A DNA stretch of 64,000 nt from Pelomyxa schiedti (Eukaryota; Evosea; Pelobiontida; Pelomyxidae): contig JAHLWZ010000828.1 of the NCBI GenBank assembly GCA_020536535.1, positions 1 to 64,000 on the forward strand, given 5' to 3'. The position numbers and the translations under genes are program-made. The notes below the pieces were generated by a model. The model was given only the letters and a program-made list of their open reading frames with translations, made no database searches and was not told where the DNA came from. Every line of letters starts with the position of its first letter. Position 1 is the first letter of the stretch. Below are positions 22,982 to 34,164 of the stretch, in pieces.

Positions 22982-23298
22982 TATGATGACTTGCCCCTTT
23001 GTGTTTTTCTTTTTTTTTTGTTGTTTTTTTTTTTTTTTTTCGCCTGTTGACTTTTTTTTGCTCTTTTTGTGGCTTCAGTTTTCAAAAGACTCTTATGAGA
23101 AAGGGAAATTCCAACGACTCTTGACCCCAAGAGTGATCCGAGTCGTCGCACCCCCGGCAACTAACGGACAATCACCCCAATTACCAGGTTCCCCCTTCCC
23201 CACAATGTCTCCTCAATCGACATTTGCATCCAGACAATCACTCAGTGGTTGTAAACCGCGAAAGAAAGGGGAAAAAGGGCGTCGGTTGATTGGGGCTC
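22982..23298. promoter_or_regulatory. Divergent intergenic region with poly-T tracts
   Basis: 317 bp between the divergent start codons of PepD and the radical SAM gene. It holds long T runs (about 23010-23060) typical of nucleosome-depleted promoters. No specific motif recognised. Confidence 0.5.
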
Positions 23299-24757
23299 AT
23301 GGCGGCTACTAGACCAACAGGGACGGGTGGGGGACAGGTTGTGGAGCATGTGGTTGGTACGGACGTCTGTTTCCACGAAGCACTGCCCGAGGGTCGTGTG
23401 CGGTGCCTCGTGTGCTCTCACCAGTGTGTGATACCCCCAAATGCAACTGGTGTGAATGCCATCTTTTTTTTTTTTTTTCCCCTTTTCCTAAAACTTCGTT
23501 AGGTATTTGCTGTGTGAGGAAGGTTGGGAGCCTTTAGTCTTTCTTATAGTTTTATTCCCCTTGACTTACGATAATATGTAACAATACCGTAGAATGAGGG
23601 TGGGTCTCTGAGATTAGTTGTGTATGGTTCTGCCAAAAACGCTAATGGCCATGACCCAATTGAAAAAAAGCCCGTAAGTTTGTTGGAAAGTTTGATGATT
23701 AGTTAGTTATGCCTGAAGCTCTATCACGTTTTGCCGGGATCCAGAACCTTCTCTGTAGCCACAGTTGGATGTAACTTTGCTTGTTCTTTCTGCCAGAACT
23801 GGGATCTAAGGTGAGAGTGCTCTCTCTGAAATTTCCTACTTAGATGATTCCGTAGTCAATGTGCAAAGGAATTAAAGCTGCAATTAGCGCGTGAAAACAG
23901 AACTGAAATGCTTGATGTTGAGGTATCCAGTATGGGCTATCATCTCCTTCCTGCTGAACTGGTTGCTAGAGCACAAGCTGTAAGCAACCTGAACATTCCC
24001 AACTCACAACTTACAACGTAAAGGCCAATGTCAAAGTCATGGCTTTCACTTACAACGAGCCCACAATATTTTTTGAGTACGCACTGGATACAGCTGCTAT
24101 TGCCAAAGCGAAGGGGATTAAGTGCATATTCAAGAGCAATGGTTATGAGAGTGCTTTGGCCGTGTCAAAAATGGTTGGGCTCATAGATGCTGTCAATGTT
24201 GACTTGAAGTCTTTCCGTGATGAATTTTATCGAACTCTATGCAAAGCCAGAGTGCAGGTTGAGATTTGGTGTTCAAACATTCAAGTATAAAATATAACAA
24301 AGCCAGTGCTCGACACTATTGCGCGTCTGAAGAGGGCGGGAATCTGGGTTGAGGTCACAACCTTGATAATCCCTGGAGAGAATGACAGCGACGAGGAGGT
24401 GAGGGCAATTGCAGATTTTATTGCTAGCGTGGATCCCAACATCCCCTGGCACATAACTCCCTTCCACCCAGATTACCAGGTAAAAAGCTCTCCCCAATGC
24501 CAATCCTCAATGATCACCAGATGACTGATAAACCACGCACGCCTATTTCCACGCTGACACGAGCGGGAGACATAGCAAGGGCCGCCGGACTGAAGTTTGT
24601 ATACAACAGGGGCGCAGGAGGCAATACTTTGTGCAGTGGGTGTCACTCCGTTCTGATTTCGAGAGAAGGTTTTCAGGCCTCAGCCACTGAGACATTTGAT
24701 TCCAATTCCGGCGTATGTCGCTCTTGTGGGGCACATATCCCTGGCGTGTGGTCCTGA
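23299..24757 (+). CDS. AmrS-type radical SAM enzyme (AmmeMemoRadiSam family)
   Basis: Starts MAATRPTGTGGG. An N-terminal cysteine motif CLVCSHQCVIPPNATG is followed across introns by LVVYGSAKN, HDPIEKKP, the radical SAM cluster motif CNFACSFCQNWDL (CxxxCxxC), MAFTYNEPTIFFEYALD, FKSNGYES, DAVNVDLKSF, VEVTTLIIPGEND and IPWHITPFHPDY. The C-terminus has paired cysteines (CSGCHS, CRSCGAHIPG). Bacterial and archaeal relatives occur with AMMECR1 and Memo proteins. The reaction is not settled in my knowledge. At least six exons with small introns (for example after NWDL and after KARVQ) establish a eukaryotic copy. No AMMECR1 or Memo gene lies in the window. Confidence 0.85.
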
Positions 24758-24835
24758 CCCAGACTTACGAAACAGCCTTTTGTTTTTTTAAAAAAAGAGT
24801 TATTTATTCCAAATAAAACCAACAAAAAAAACGAA

Positions 24836-25989
24836 ATGGCGGCAATAGATAGTGGCACAACAGCACAACCAGCTATTGTGGCCCTAGAGGCCACTGCACA
24901 CCATTGCACTGTCGTTGCTGACGATGGTCTTGTACAGCTCAACTCCCTTTTTTTACTTGGCACTTACTGAGGCACAGTGCACATTGCACTATTGGGTTTA
25001 TGGCACAGGGCCTAGTAGGTTGTTATTGATTGAGGGACTGGAAGGAGCACACTATGGATGGGAAGAGGTTTGATTCCCTTTGTGTTTTATTGTCAACACC
25101 TACACTCTGGTGTGCTAGTTTTAACAATGTACCTTTTTTGCTTCTCATTAACAACTTGTGTTTGTTTTTCTTGTGTGATCCACTACATGCACCAGCAAAT
25201 CGTTTTCTTTTGTAATTTAAGAGATAGTGGAGGGGCTCCTGTCTTCTCTGTTATTGGCATGGATAACCGAGGAATTGGGAGATCAACAGCCACAGCCGGG
25301 CCTTATACTACCACAATGCTTGCAAAGGATGCTGTTTGTGTGCTAACCGATTGTGGATGGTGGAGCTCTGGCAGTATTCACGTTGCAGGCTTCTCGATGG
25401 GGGGAATGATTGCCCAGGAATTATTCGCAATTGATCCCATGAAGTTCCTCTCTGTATCACTTGTGGCTACTTCAGCAGGGGGCGGATACTTCTGGTCATC
25501 ACTGCCTACACTTTCCGGTATTCTGGCTGTCGTGAAGATGAGTGCGGCATCTTCCCCAGAGGAGAAAAGGAGGCACCTTATCTCCATGATATTTTCTGAG
25601 CGCTTTATCGCCGAAAATAAGGTATGCAACTCAAATTAACACACAACACCTCATATTCCTTTCAGGAGCTCGTATGGAGAAAGATAACGAACAGAGAGAA
25701 GCTAAACGGCCCCATAAACCCAATGGGATCCAAGGGACAAACAGACGCCGTACTACACCACAATGCACTAGAAAAACTCGTCAACGCTGCCCACAAGAAT
25801 CCGGCCACTCGGATACTTATATTATGTGGTTCTGCTGATATTGTTGTTCCACCCGGCTGCTCTCAAAAAATGCACCAGGCACTAGGGAAGGGGTCTAGAT
25901 TGGTTATTATTCCTGGGGCTGGGCACCACATCAACGACGAGTGTATTGAAGCTGTAAACAAAGTTCTATTGGAAACAATTACAGGATAG
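24836..25989 (+). CDS. Alpha/beta hydrolase
   Basis: Starts MAAIDSGTTAQPA. After an intron comes CTLHYWVYGTG, then LLLIEGLEGAHYGWEE, VIGMDNRGIGRSTA, VLTDCGWWSSGSIHVAGFS followed by MGGMIAQEL (nucleophile Ser in GFSMGG), and near the end ILILCGSADIVVPPGC (acid Asp) and IIPGAGHHIN (catalytic His). The triad is therefore complete. The intron at about 25066-25221 is longer than its neighbours and could hide an exon. Substrate unknown. The stop lies 95 bp from the end of the convergent ART/Sel1 gene. Confidence 0.85.
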
Positions 25990-26084
25990 AAACAAGGAGT
26001 TTTCTTCTTTTTTTCTTCTCTTTTGCCATACACTACTTATAAGCCAGGGTCAAAATTGATAAATTGGATTTACACTCACACTAT

Positions 26085-28503
26085 TCACACAGACTCCAGA
26101 AGTAACCTCTTCACTCTATCTTTTGCCCCAGCATAGCCCTCATCAGCAGCTAGCTTGTAGAACCTTGATGCCTCTCTTAGGTCCTTCACAACACCCCCTT
26201 TTCCAGCTTCATGGGTTACCCCAATGCTGTAATATGCAGCAGCTAAACCCTGGGATGCTGCCAGCCGGTATAACTTAACAGCTTCTCTGATGTTGCAAGG
26301 TAGTCCACCCTCCCCGTTCTCATAGCAAATTCCGAGGTTTCTTTGTGCCCAAGGATGTGAGTGATCCGCTGCAAGCCGGTACAGTCTCACGGCATCGGCT
26401 GTACTCTTGGGCAGTCCACCTTTTCCATACTCATAACACAATCCCAAGTTATTCTGTGCCCTTGGGTGCCCTTGGTTTGCAGAGAGTGTGTAGAGCCTTA
26501 CGGCTTCATTGTCATCAACTTGCAGGCCTCCTTTTCCGCGCTCATAGCAGAATCCCAGGTTGCATTGTGCTCTGGGGTGCCCCTGTAATACAGCGGCGCG
26601 ATATAGCCGAACTGCTTCCACTACATCCTTTACTAATCCACCACTCCCACTTTCATGGCATACGCCCAAGCAGCATTCCGCTTCTGCTAATCCTTGGGCT
26701 GCGGCCATGGTGTACCACTTGACAGCTTCTGTTGTATCCCGCTTCAGGCCCCCATCTCCATTCTCATAGCAAATCCCCAAATTGCATTGAGCACCAGCAT
26801 GTCCCTGAGAAGCGGCAATGCGGTACAATCCCACGGCTGACGCGGTGTCCTTTTCCATGCCCTCACCTTGGTATAGGAAGAAGCCAAGGAAATTCTGTGT
26901 TGCGGGGTCTCTGTAGAGAATTGCTATGCTAAGAAGCCAGACTGCTTGAGGCAGATTGACAGGAGAGTTTCCTGCTCCAAAATAATGCATCCTCGCCAGT
27001 AGAAGTACAGCAACTTTTGCAATCACCAATTCAGTAGTCAGCTCCAAGGGTGGTTGGTTGGAAGAATCCACATTAATAGCATTTATTGCTGCAGACTTTG
27101 CAGTAGTAGTGGGGGACGGAATAGGCATACATGCAAGTGGGAGAAGGGGACTTGCCGCCCTCTCCATGATTGAAGTTGTGTTCTGGAGGACTAAGGGTGA
27201 ACACGTTTGTATTTGCTTTTGCCACATAGATTTGGTAGTCTCGCGGCCTTCTTCAGGAAAGAGACTTGGTCTGTATCCACACATGCTTTGCATGAGAAGG
27301 ATTGCGACAAGATTGTAGCTCCTAAGTGTTGAGGTACCATACAGTGACATGCAAATTTGGTAGCACTCTTCCAATTTACCTTCACCATATAGTTGCATTG
27401 CCTGAAGAGACAATAACTCTTAAGTGTTGATCAGATTTTAAATAAAAGAGGGTTTGCAGAGGGCTTACCTGTATCTTCACAACAGCCAACCCCCATCATC
27501 GGCCCTTGACTGCAACTTTGAGTTGGTGGTATACTGGATTGTGTTGGTAGCCCTGGGTAGGTGTCGTCAATCTCCCTAAGGCCCACAACTAAAGCACCAC
27601 TCTGTGAGTTGTGTGACACTGACGTTATGAGAAGTGTGCACGGTGCAAGAAGTACAGAGCTCCTGGGTCTCCCCAGTTGAGATAATAATCTGGCATGAGA
27701 ACATGAAATCACAAATATGATGCCGTTCTTAGGGGGCTGTATGCGATGAGAATAAGTAAGTCTGAGCAAGTGGTCACCTGCGCAGAAAGCTGGCCACTGT
27801 CATGGGTTGTAGTACAAGTTGTAAAACAGTGCCATACCAACTTTGTCCCAACAACAAATGAGCCATTGGGAGGCATTACACTGGGAAATACACACTTGTA
27901 CACAACACCATTGTTTTCTTTCCATACATCTAGACTGCATAACGCCGATTCCAAGTGAAAAACAAAGTGCAACCAGGCACTTCGAAGTTCGTTTTGTTGT
28001 GTAGCTTCCACTTGCCAGTCGTGTGACAACAAACAAAGATTGATTTTGTTGTACACCTTGTTGGCCTCTTCAACACCAGTACCATAACTATCTGTATGGT
28101 TTATTTTTTTAACATGCATTAGTACATACTGCGAGTATTAACATTATTTAACCTACATAATAAGTACATCGCTTCCCCAACATACCATAAGTGTAAAAGA
28201 GTAAAGCGAGGGCGGGTTCACGACCCATAATAGTCATAGCATAGGCTAAAGCAGGGGGGTTGCTGGTCACATACAGCCCCAACTCAGCCACCACGTCCGC
28301 ACAACTCCACTCCCTCGCTGTCTCCTGCACTCCCCCCGCCTATGTTCTCTGTCACCTCTCATGCGAAAAAAACAGCAGACAAAAAGAAAAAAAAAAACCC
28401 CACAACATACCCTGAAGTTGCTCGGAAATAATGTCTTTGTGTCAGAGATGGTGCCGCCTATGGGCACCAGCGCGTGCGGCGGCAGTAGCCACTCGTCTAG
28501 CAT
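26085..28503 (-). CDS. ADP-ribosyltransferase-like domain fused to Sel1 repeats
   Basis: Exon 1 (about 28395-28503) starts MLDEWLLPPHALVPIGG. Later exons read NKINLCLLSHDWQVE, WLHFVFHLESALCSLDVW, VVYKCVFPSVMPPNGSFVVG, LVWHCFTTCTTTHDSG, GIIFVISC and SVLLAPCTLLI. This order recalls the arginine ADP-ribosyltransferase fold (YRG, FTSTT, LLxPG). However, the expected Arg is Lys and the ExE near SSVLLAP is not seen, so it may be inactive. The last exon (26085 to about 27400) carries about eight Sel1 repeats with a striking GxGGL spacing, e.g. NLGICYENGDGGLKRDTTEA. The frame from the ART-like part into the Sel1 part is inferred across an intron near 27400-27480. Sel1 assignment is firm; the ART assignment is moderate. 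Confidence 0.6.
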
Positions 28504-28604
28504 CTTGTCATCGAATTTCAGGGTTTTGATGGGTGAACGAAATTCATGCCAAACAAAAGCAGAGAAAACTACAAAACATTTTTACAGGAGTAACATCAAA
28601 ATTG

Positions 28605-31099
28605 TTAAAGTAGCGACTGTGGCTGTGATTGTGGCTGCTGCGGTGGTGGTTGTGACTGTGTCTGATCGGCCGGTACTCCTGTGGTGGTGGTGGATATCTT
28701 GGGTCTCTTTGGTGGTGGTGCTTGGGCTTGGGTTTGGGTTTGGGTCTCGTTGAGAACACCTTGGGTTGAGTTAGCTGTATTGACTTGTTGGTTTCGGGCT
28801 ACACACTTCTTGGTGCAAAAACAGGAGGTGCCATGGGAAGGTTACTCGTGGAGCCTTCTTCATCAGAGCTTTCGTAGGTCCCTAAGTCGTGGAGTTACTT
28901 GGGGAAAGACTAAATGTGTACAACTTGGATCAAGGTCTGAGGCATCTTGTCTGTTGTCGAGTACTACTGCACCTTGGTTCGTGTTTGGTACAGCTTCTGA
29001 CACAACATGAGTGTCAGAATTAAGCGGCTCCTGGTGCGATGCAATCCCGCAACCATTTGTTGAAGCACTAGCTACCGAACCATAAACATCGTCGTCATCC
29101 TTATCCTCATTAGCATCATCAACCTCATCCTCTTCTTCTTCCGAGAAGTAGCCCAAGGTGCAATCCGTTTCATATTGCTGTGTGGAATAAGATTTGGACA
29201 GTAAAGAACTAAAGAGATACTGGAGGTGGGTCGGGTGGCACTGAACCCTGAGCCAACTTGAGGTGATGCAAGATGCAAGACCGGATTTCTTCAAGGAACT
29301 GACGTGTGTTAAGGTTACTCATTGTCTGGCTTGCTGGAATGTGAAGCAGAAAGTCCGGAGAAAAATATTCCAGGTACTCGTTGTATGGGAGCTCTGCACA
29401 AAGTGACGATAAAAAAAAAAAAGATGGAAAACGTACCACCTTGTGGTAGTTCAATTCCGAGTGCCACAGCTGTTTCGTTGCACCAACACCTACAACAAAA
29501 ATTAAACATAAAATGGGTGGGGGAAGGGGGAGGAAAAAAAAAAGTACCTTGCAACATTTCTAATTGTATAGCCACCACCTCCTACAAGAAGAAGTGGGAC
29601 ATTAAACGACTTGACAAATTTGACACAATTTGCGTGACCGCTCAGACTCAAATTGAAACACCCAAGTCTGTCTCCTGTTAGGGAATCGGCTCCACACTGC
29701 ATCACAATAGCTCCTGGCCGATACGTGTCCATAATTGTTTGTATGATCTACTATTTGTTACATGTACTTGTGGGAATGGAGACTATACAGGTTTAAAAAT
29801 GCTTTCATAACTCTCATCTGTGATACCGTCCTTCAGAGGGGCGTTGACTGCAAAGTACTTGCCTTCTCCAGCCCCAAAATCCTGGTGGAAGAAAAAAAAA
29901 GAGTTGAATTTTTACAAAATTTTAATCTCGTAGGTTACTTACAGAGATATCACCTGTGCCAGGAAAGTAATCACCTAGTAGTGCCACTAAATTATATGTA
30001 GAAACTGGGGTAGAATACCAAATTTGTGGAAACTGACTGTCATTACTCGATTTGTTGTATAAAAAGCTTCTTCCACACCATCTCCTAACCATTTGTTAGC
30101 AGGATGAAACAGGTGCAGGAATGAACCATGATGAACATCAATATCAATATATAATACACGAGCATGGAATCTACGCATTTAGTTAGCAGGAAAGATGCCA
30201 CATGGGGAAAACTTGAGGAGTTCAAGGATTGCTAGAACAATATCATTGACATAGCAAAACTAGATTTGTTTTTCAGTCATGAGATTTTATACGAGCAAAT
30301 TACCCCGGAAGCCTCAGATTTCTTTGCATGATGGAGACCTCCAGCCCAGTTTATACATATGTCTGCAGCACCTTGATTTAATTTCATGGCACCACTAATG
30401 GAGCCCCCTGCTGCAATTTGACATAACTGAAATAGGCCATCAAAGATGGGGCAGTCCTCTCCGACATTAACTGCCATGTAGGTTAGAAGGCTTGATTCAT
30501 GTAACTTTTTCAGCTTACAGTTTTGAAGTTGGGAACTGTAATCTGAAGAGTTTTCTAAGGTGATATTTTTGAGGAAATCCTGTAGTCAAGTCAGAGGGAG
30601 TTAAAAAGAATTCGCGAACAATATATTCGTCAGAATGAAACTTGGTCATTTGAAGAGAGGTTGCTCTCCACGGTCGCTGAAATTGTTTAGCTTCAATTTG
30701 GAGGGGAAGAGCCGTACAACTATGGACATCTTTCTGTACATCCCATAGTGCAGCAGCAGATTGTGTGTCATCCTGATTCGGTGTGGTTTCATTGGGTGTC
30801 CAGTTCCATAGCTTAGGCAGTGAGATATAGAAAAGCAAGCAAAGGAGCATACTAAAAGTTACCAATGTCACCTGCATAAGTTGCGAAGTGAATAAAAACA
30901 ACCAAAAAAAAAAAAAACACCAACCATCGTAAAAGTAGCAAACACGTTGCTTTTGGTCTTTAGATACGTGGGACGCGTCGTAAATGAGAGCGTGGCCGCC
31001 GTCACTCGTTATCGTTGTATGCGTTGCGACCGCAGTCGCCATTGCTCCCCCCGACGTTGTCGCCGCCGGCGCACTCGCAGGTGTTGCACCCGACAGCAT
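28605..31099 (-). CDS. Class I histone deacetylase (RPD3/HDAC1-like)
   Basis: Zinc-dependent nuclear deacetylase. After an Ala/Thr-rich leader come VCYFYDGDIGNFYY (interrupted by two introns), [71 protein letters not shown] (zinc ligands), [47 protein letters not shown] and [15 protein letters not shown]. The tail is acidic (EEEEDEVDD), and two further introns of 43 and 47 nt (starting about 28939 and 28801) extend it to a Gln/Pro-rich end with a basic PPPKRPKIS, a likely nuclear signal. A simpler reading would stop at 28863. The start could also be the ATG at 31042. Confidence 0.9.
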
Positions 31100-32067
31100 C
31101 ACCAAAGCCCCACTAATTTTACTTTTTGTCCCATCTCTTATCTGCAGCACCCAAGTTGCATAATTTGTTTTTCTGTTGAGCCGGTGTGGCGAGTGCCTTT
31201 TGAAGAGCTAAAGCACTAATGGTGACTAATTGCCGCTATGGTGCTAAACAACAGATAAAAATAATAGAATAGCGCTTCCCCTTGATCATACGCGACACCT
31301 CGCCACAGCCGGTGATCAGTCCAGAACCTCGTCGAGGAAACGGATGGTCGGGCCACAGAGATGGGGCGGAAGAGGGACATCGGCAGGGTGCTCACGCATT
31401 TTCATCCAGTCTTGCTCATACCGGAACGTATACTCGGTCCCCGTGTCAGCTTCACTAGGCTTGTGTAGCATGATGACTGCAGTGTCAGAGGATGACAGGA
31501 CAAGCATAGGGAACCAGCCTAGCCACGGAAGCAGACAACTCATGACTATTCTTGGCATTAGGAGCGGAAGGAATGTGAAAAAAGGGGGGCGTACTCCCTC
31601 CGACTATGAGTGGTTTTTCTGGAACCTTTCTGATCTCTCTCCATCCAGCAGGGTCGAACCACTGACTTTGTAGATAGGCTTTCCACTAGGAGCAAAATTT
31701 AGATGTGCCAAATAGGAAAGTTTCATACTGGCAGGAAAGTGGCTGGTGTTTTTTTAAATACGGCTGTTGTTGGCACTACCATGCCAGTTGACGCAGTTTC
31801 AGTGTGCGGCCATAAACGATGGCAGTCATTGTATATATGTATCCATTCGTTCCATTTGTTGCTCCAGCCCTGAACTTAGGGTTAGAATTGATCTTGAATT
31901 AAAGTTAAAAGTAGAATAACCTCGTAATGAATCAGAATTTGTTGTTTATTTTTGCTGGTGTCTATAATTGTACTGCCATACCATTTATCTTGGGAGTTAA
32001 GGGATTTTGAGTTAAGTACTATAAAAGTGTTGAAGGATACCCACGGTGTCCATCACTAACTTTGCAG
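31100..32067. other. Mostly non-coding stretch between HDAC and F-box genes
   Basis: About 970 bp. Apart from one small uncertain frame (31316-31558, listed separately) I see no coding motif. The part from 31680 to 32060 is AT-rich with several stops in all frames. A T-loop-like GGTTCGACC on the minus strand near 31650 does not extend into a tRNA. Confidence 0.5.
31316..31558 (-). CDS. Small hypothetical protein (uncertain)
   Basis: An 80-residue frame starting MPRIVMSCLLPWLG with a hydrophobic first 25 residues, then a polar part ending IRFLDEVLD. It could be a short secreted or membrane-anchored protein, or the last exon of a gene I cannot trace. A frame on the other strand overlaps it. 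No family recognised. Confidence 0.25.
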   Translation of the reverse strand: MPRIVMSCLLPWLGWFPMLVLSSSDTAVIMLHKPSEADTGTEYTFRYEQDWMKMREHPADVPLPPHLCGPTIRFLDEVLD

Positions 32068-33040
32068 TTAGAAAACTAACAATAGTCTTGGATTACCCTC
32101 GAGTGTTTGGCCGATGCGGGGATCAACCAAAATGAAGTGTTGGAATTGCAGTACTCGCAAGGGCAACTGGAATTTAACCCACTCAGAATAGTCTTCAGAT
32201 AGAGTCTCATGCGTTTCACCAGCACCAAAACCCTCATGGGGTGTTTCTCCTTCAGACCCAATGGAATGAGCCAAGAAAGAGGATAAAGTAAAAGATACTC
32301 AGATGAGCCAGCACTTCCTTCTGCTTTTGAGCAAAATCCTGGCGACCTGCCCTGCAAGAAATATTAAAGTTTCCAGGACATCGTTTCGAGCTAAATATCA
32401 AAATTAGATGGAAGGAAAGGTTGATATTCCTATACCCGCTTGTTGGAGAGACTGGTTCCTTTCGGTTATCATGCCAAAAAATGACGGGTGAAGTCTTAGT
32501 AGAACCATTATCTAGAGAAAAGGAAGAATCCCGAGGAGTCGCAGATATCAGTAAGAGAAAGTGCTCATCCTGGCCGCAATTTAAGAACAGGGCAAAAAAA
32601 TAGGTGAACAAACCTTTGCACAGACCCTCAAAATGCCTTTAGGATGGCTCGGAAGTTCTACCAGCTCCCCCACACGCGGGAATTCATGCAGCCTCCTAAA
32701 ACTCCTCCTCCATCCAAGGATGGTGATTTCACTGAATCCGTGATACTATCAAAAAGAAAGAAAAAACGTAACGTGGAATGGGAAAAAAAAAAACATACAA
32801 AGAAGCACAAGTAACGCCACACGTCCTCAGTGTCCAGAGTGGTCTTCATTGCCTTAGACATGTTCATCAGCATCACTGCGTCGTGCCACGATACGTATGA
32901 CAGCAATGGCACGAAACACTCCCCTATAAGCTGCGAAATCGGCCTCGTCTCCGTGTTAACTTCGCCCACTGGAAACACTCAACATAAGCATAACTTGCGT
33001 TGACATAGTCCATACCGCGGGTTTCGCCCTCGATGGCCAT
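32068..33040 (-). CDS. F-box-like protein
   Basis: A first exon MAIEGETR is joined over a 46-nt intron to VGEVNTETRPISQLIGECF. The F-box-like core is PLLSYVSWHDAVMLMNMSKA and TLDTEDVWRYLCFF: a helix, then the usual W near the end. It continues over an intron with YHGFSEITILGWRRSFRRLH, VELPSHPKGILRVCAK, EHFLLLISATPRDSS, IFWHDNRKEPVSPTSG, GFGAGETHETLSEDYSEWV and FILVDPRIGQTLEG. Six exons, introns 44-85 nt. F-box proteins bring substrates to SCF ubiquitin ligases; the substrate part has no known repeat. Divergent from the phosphatase gene with 119 bp between start codons. Confidence 0.6.
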
Positions 33041-33159
33041 TGAATCACCCATCTTCGAGGTTTCCTAACGCCTGCAGTTTTGATGTTCAAGATCTTCGCC
33101 GAACATGTGTTTTCGGCACTCGTACGGGTCCCTGCCAAATACCAAGGTTGGGTCGTCTG

Positions 33160-34130
33160 ATGTCGAATATCTGCTTCTACTGTTTCAGGGACTTTGGTGA
33201 TGATGCAGCGCAGATGTGCGGCCACCTGGGGTCGTGCAAGGCTAGTCTGTTGCGCAGCAAGGCTGATGTGTTGATCACACGGCATGGCAAACGGCAGGTA
33301 GGTGTGTCTCCGTGCTAGTTGTTTTATTGGGAATCGTGTAGTGCCAGTGATGGGGTGGTTGCTTGGCTTTTCTTCTGAAGAGTATCCAATATTGATCACG
33401 TATAGACTTGTTCAATGCCTTGAATGTGGATGATGTACCTGGCAGTGCCGCCACTAGACTTGAGACAAGAAAAGGGGTTATTTATCTTGGTTCTTTCTCT
33501 TCAGCCAAGGTATTACTTGCCTGTTCTACTGCTGCAGAGTTGAAATATATTGCGTGTATTATTAGGACACTGGGTTTTTGCAAGTCCGTGATGTGAGAGG
33601 AGTTCTCAATGTCGCGGGCGACTGCCTGATAACAGCAAAGGTTGTGGTGACTACGATGCTCTCTGAGTGCTGACACATGTTTAGATTAGCGGGCTTTATG
33701 ATCATTTGTCAATAAAATGGCTCCAGCTTCCTTGTGACGATAGAAAAGACTTCCCTCTTGACACGTTTTTCACCCAAGCTTTTACTTTCCTTGGTTGCTG
33801 TTTCCTCTCGATTCTCAAAACCTAACAGCCACCAAACAACAAAAATCAGACACTATGCTGGACTCAGGGAATAATGTCTTGGTACATTGCAGTGCTGGCT
33901 ACAGCCGATCACCTTCCTTTGTTCTTGCATATCTCTTGCACTCACACTGCTACCCAACTCTGATGGAAGCGTTTGAATTTGTTGTTTCCAATAGGCACGT
34001 CTGCCCCAATTTGGGGTTTCTGGAGCAACTTATAAATTGGGAAAATACAACCACTGGCACTAATTCCATCACCATGGCCGCAGCCCATGACATGCACCCC
34101 GAGTGTGTGCATAGACTGGCCTTAACATAG
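33160..34130 (+). CDS. Dual-specificity phosphatase with N-terminal C2HC zinc finger
   Basis: Starts MSNICFYCFRDFGDDAAQ with a compact C-x2-C-x12-H-x3-C zinc finger. A roughly 102-nt intron leads to DLFNALNVDDVPGSAATR, then RKGVIYLGSFSSAK, typical of the first strand of dual-specificity phosphatases (IYLGS). Next are VRGVLNVAGDC and IKWLQLPCDD (general acid Asp region), and VLVHCSAGYSRSPSFVLAYL with the P-loop HCxxGxxR. The end has FVVSNRHVCPNLGFLEQL as in DUSP proteins. All catalytic residues are present. Substrate unknown. The stop lies only 34 bp from the end of the convergent Bax inhibitor gene. Confidence 0.85.
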
Positions 34131-34164
34131 GAAAAAAAACAACTGTTTATCTTGATTTTTCGTT

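Noticed and set aside
31600..31700. T-loop-like GGTTCGACC with a possible anticodon stem on the minus strand
   Set aside because: No D-arm or matching acceptor stem, and the position-33 T is absent; not a tRNA.
32956..33399. Minus-strand 147-residue frame
   Set aside because: Overlaps the zinc-finger exon of the phosphatase and the first exon of the F-box gene in the wrong frame.
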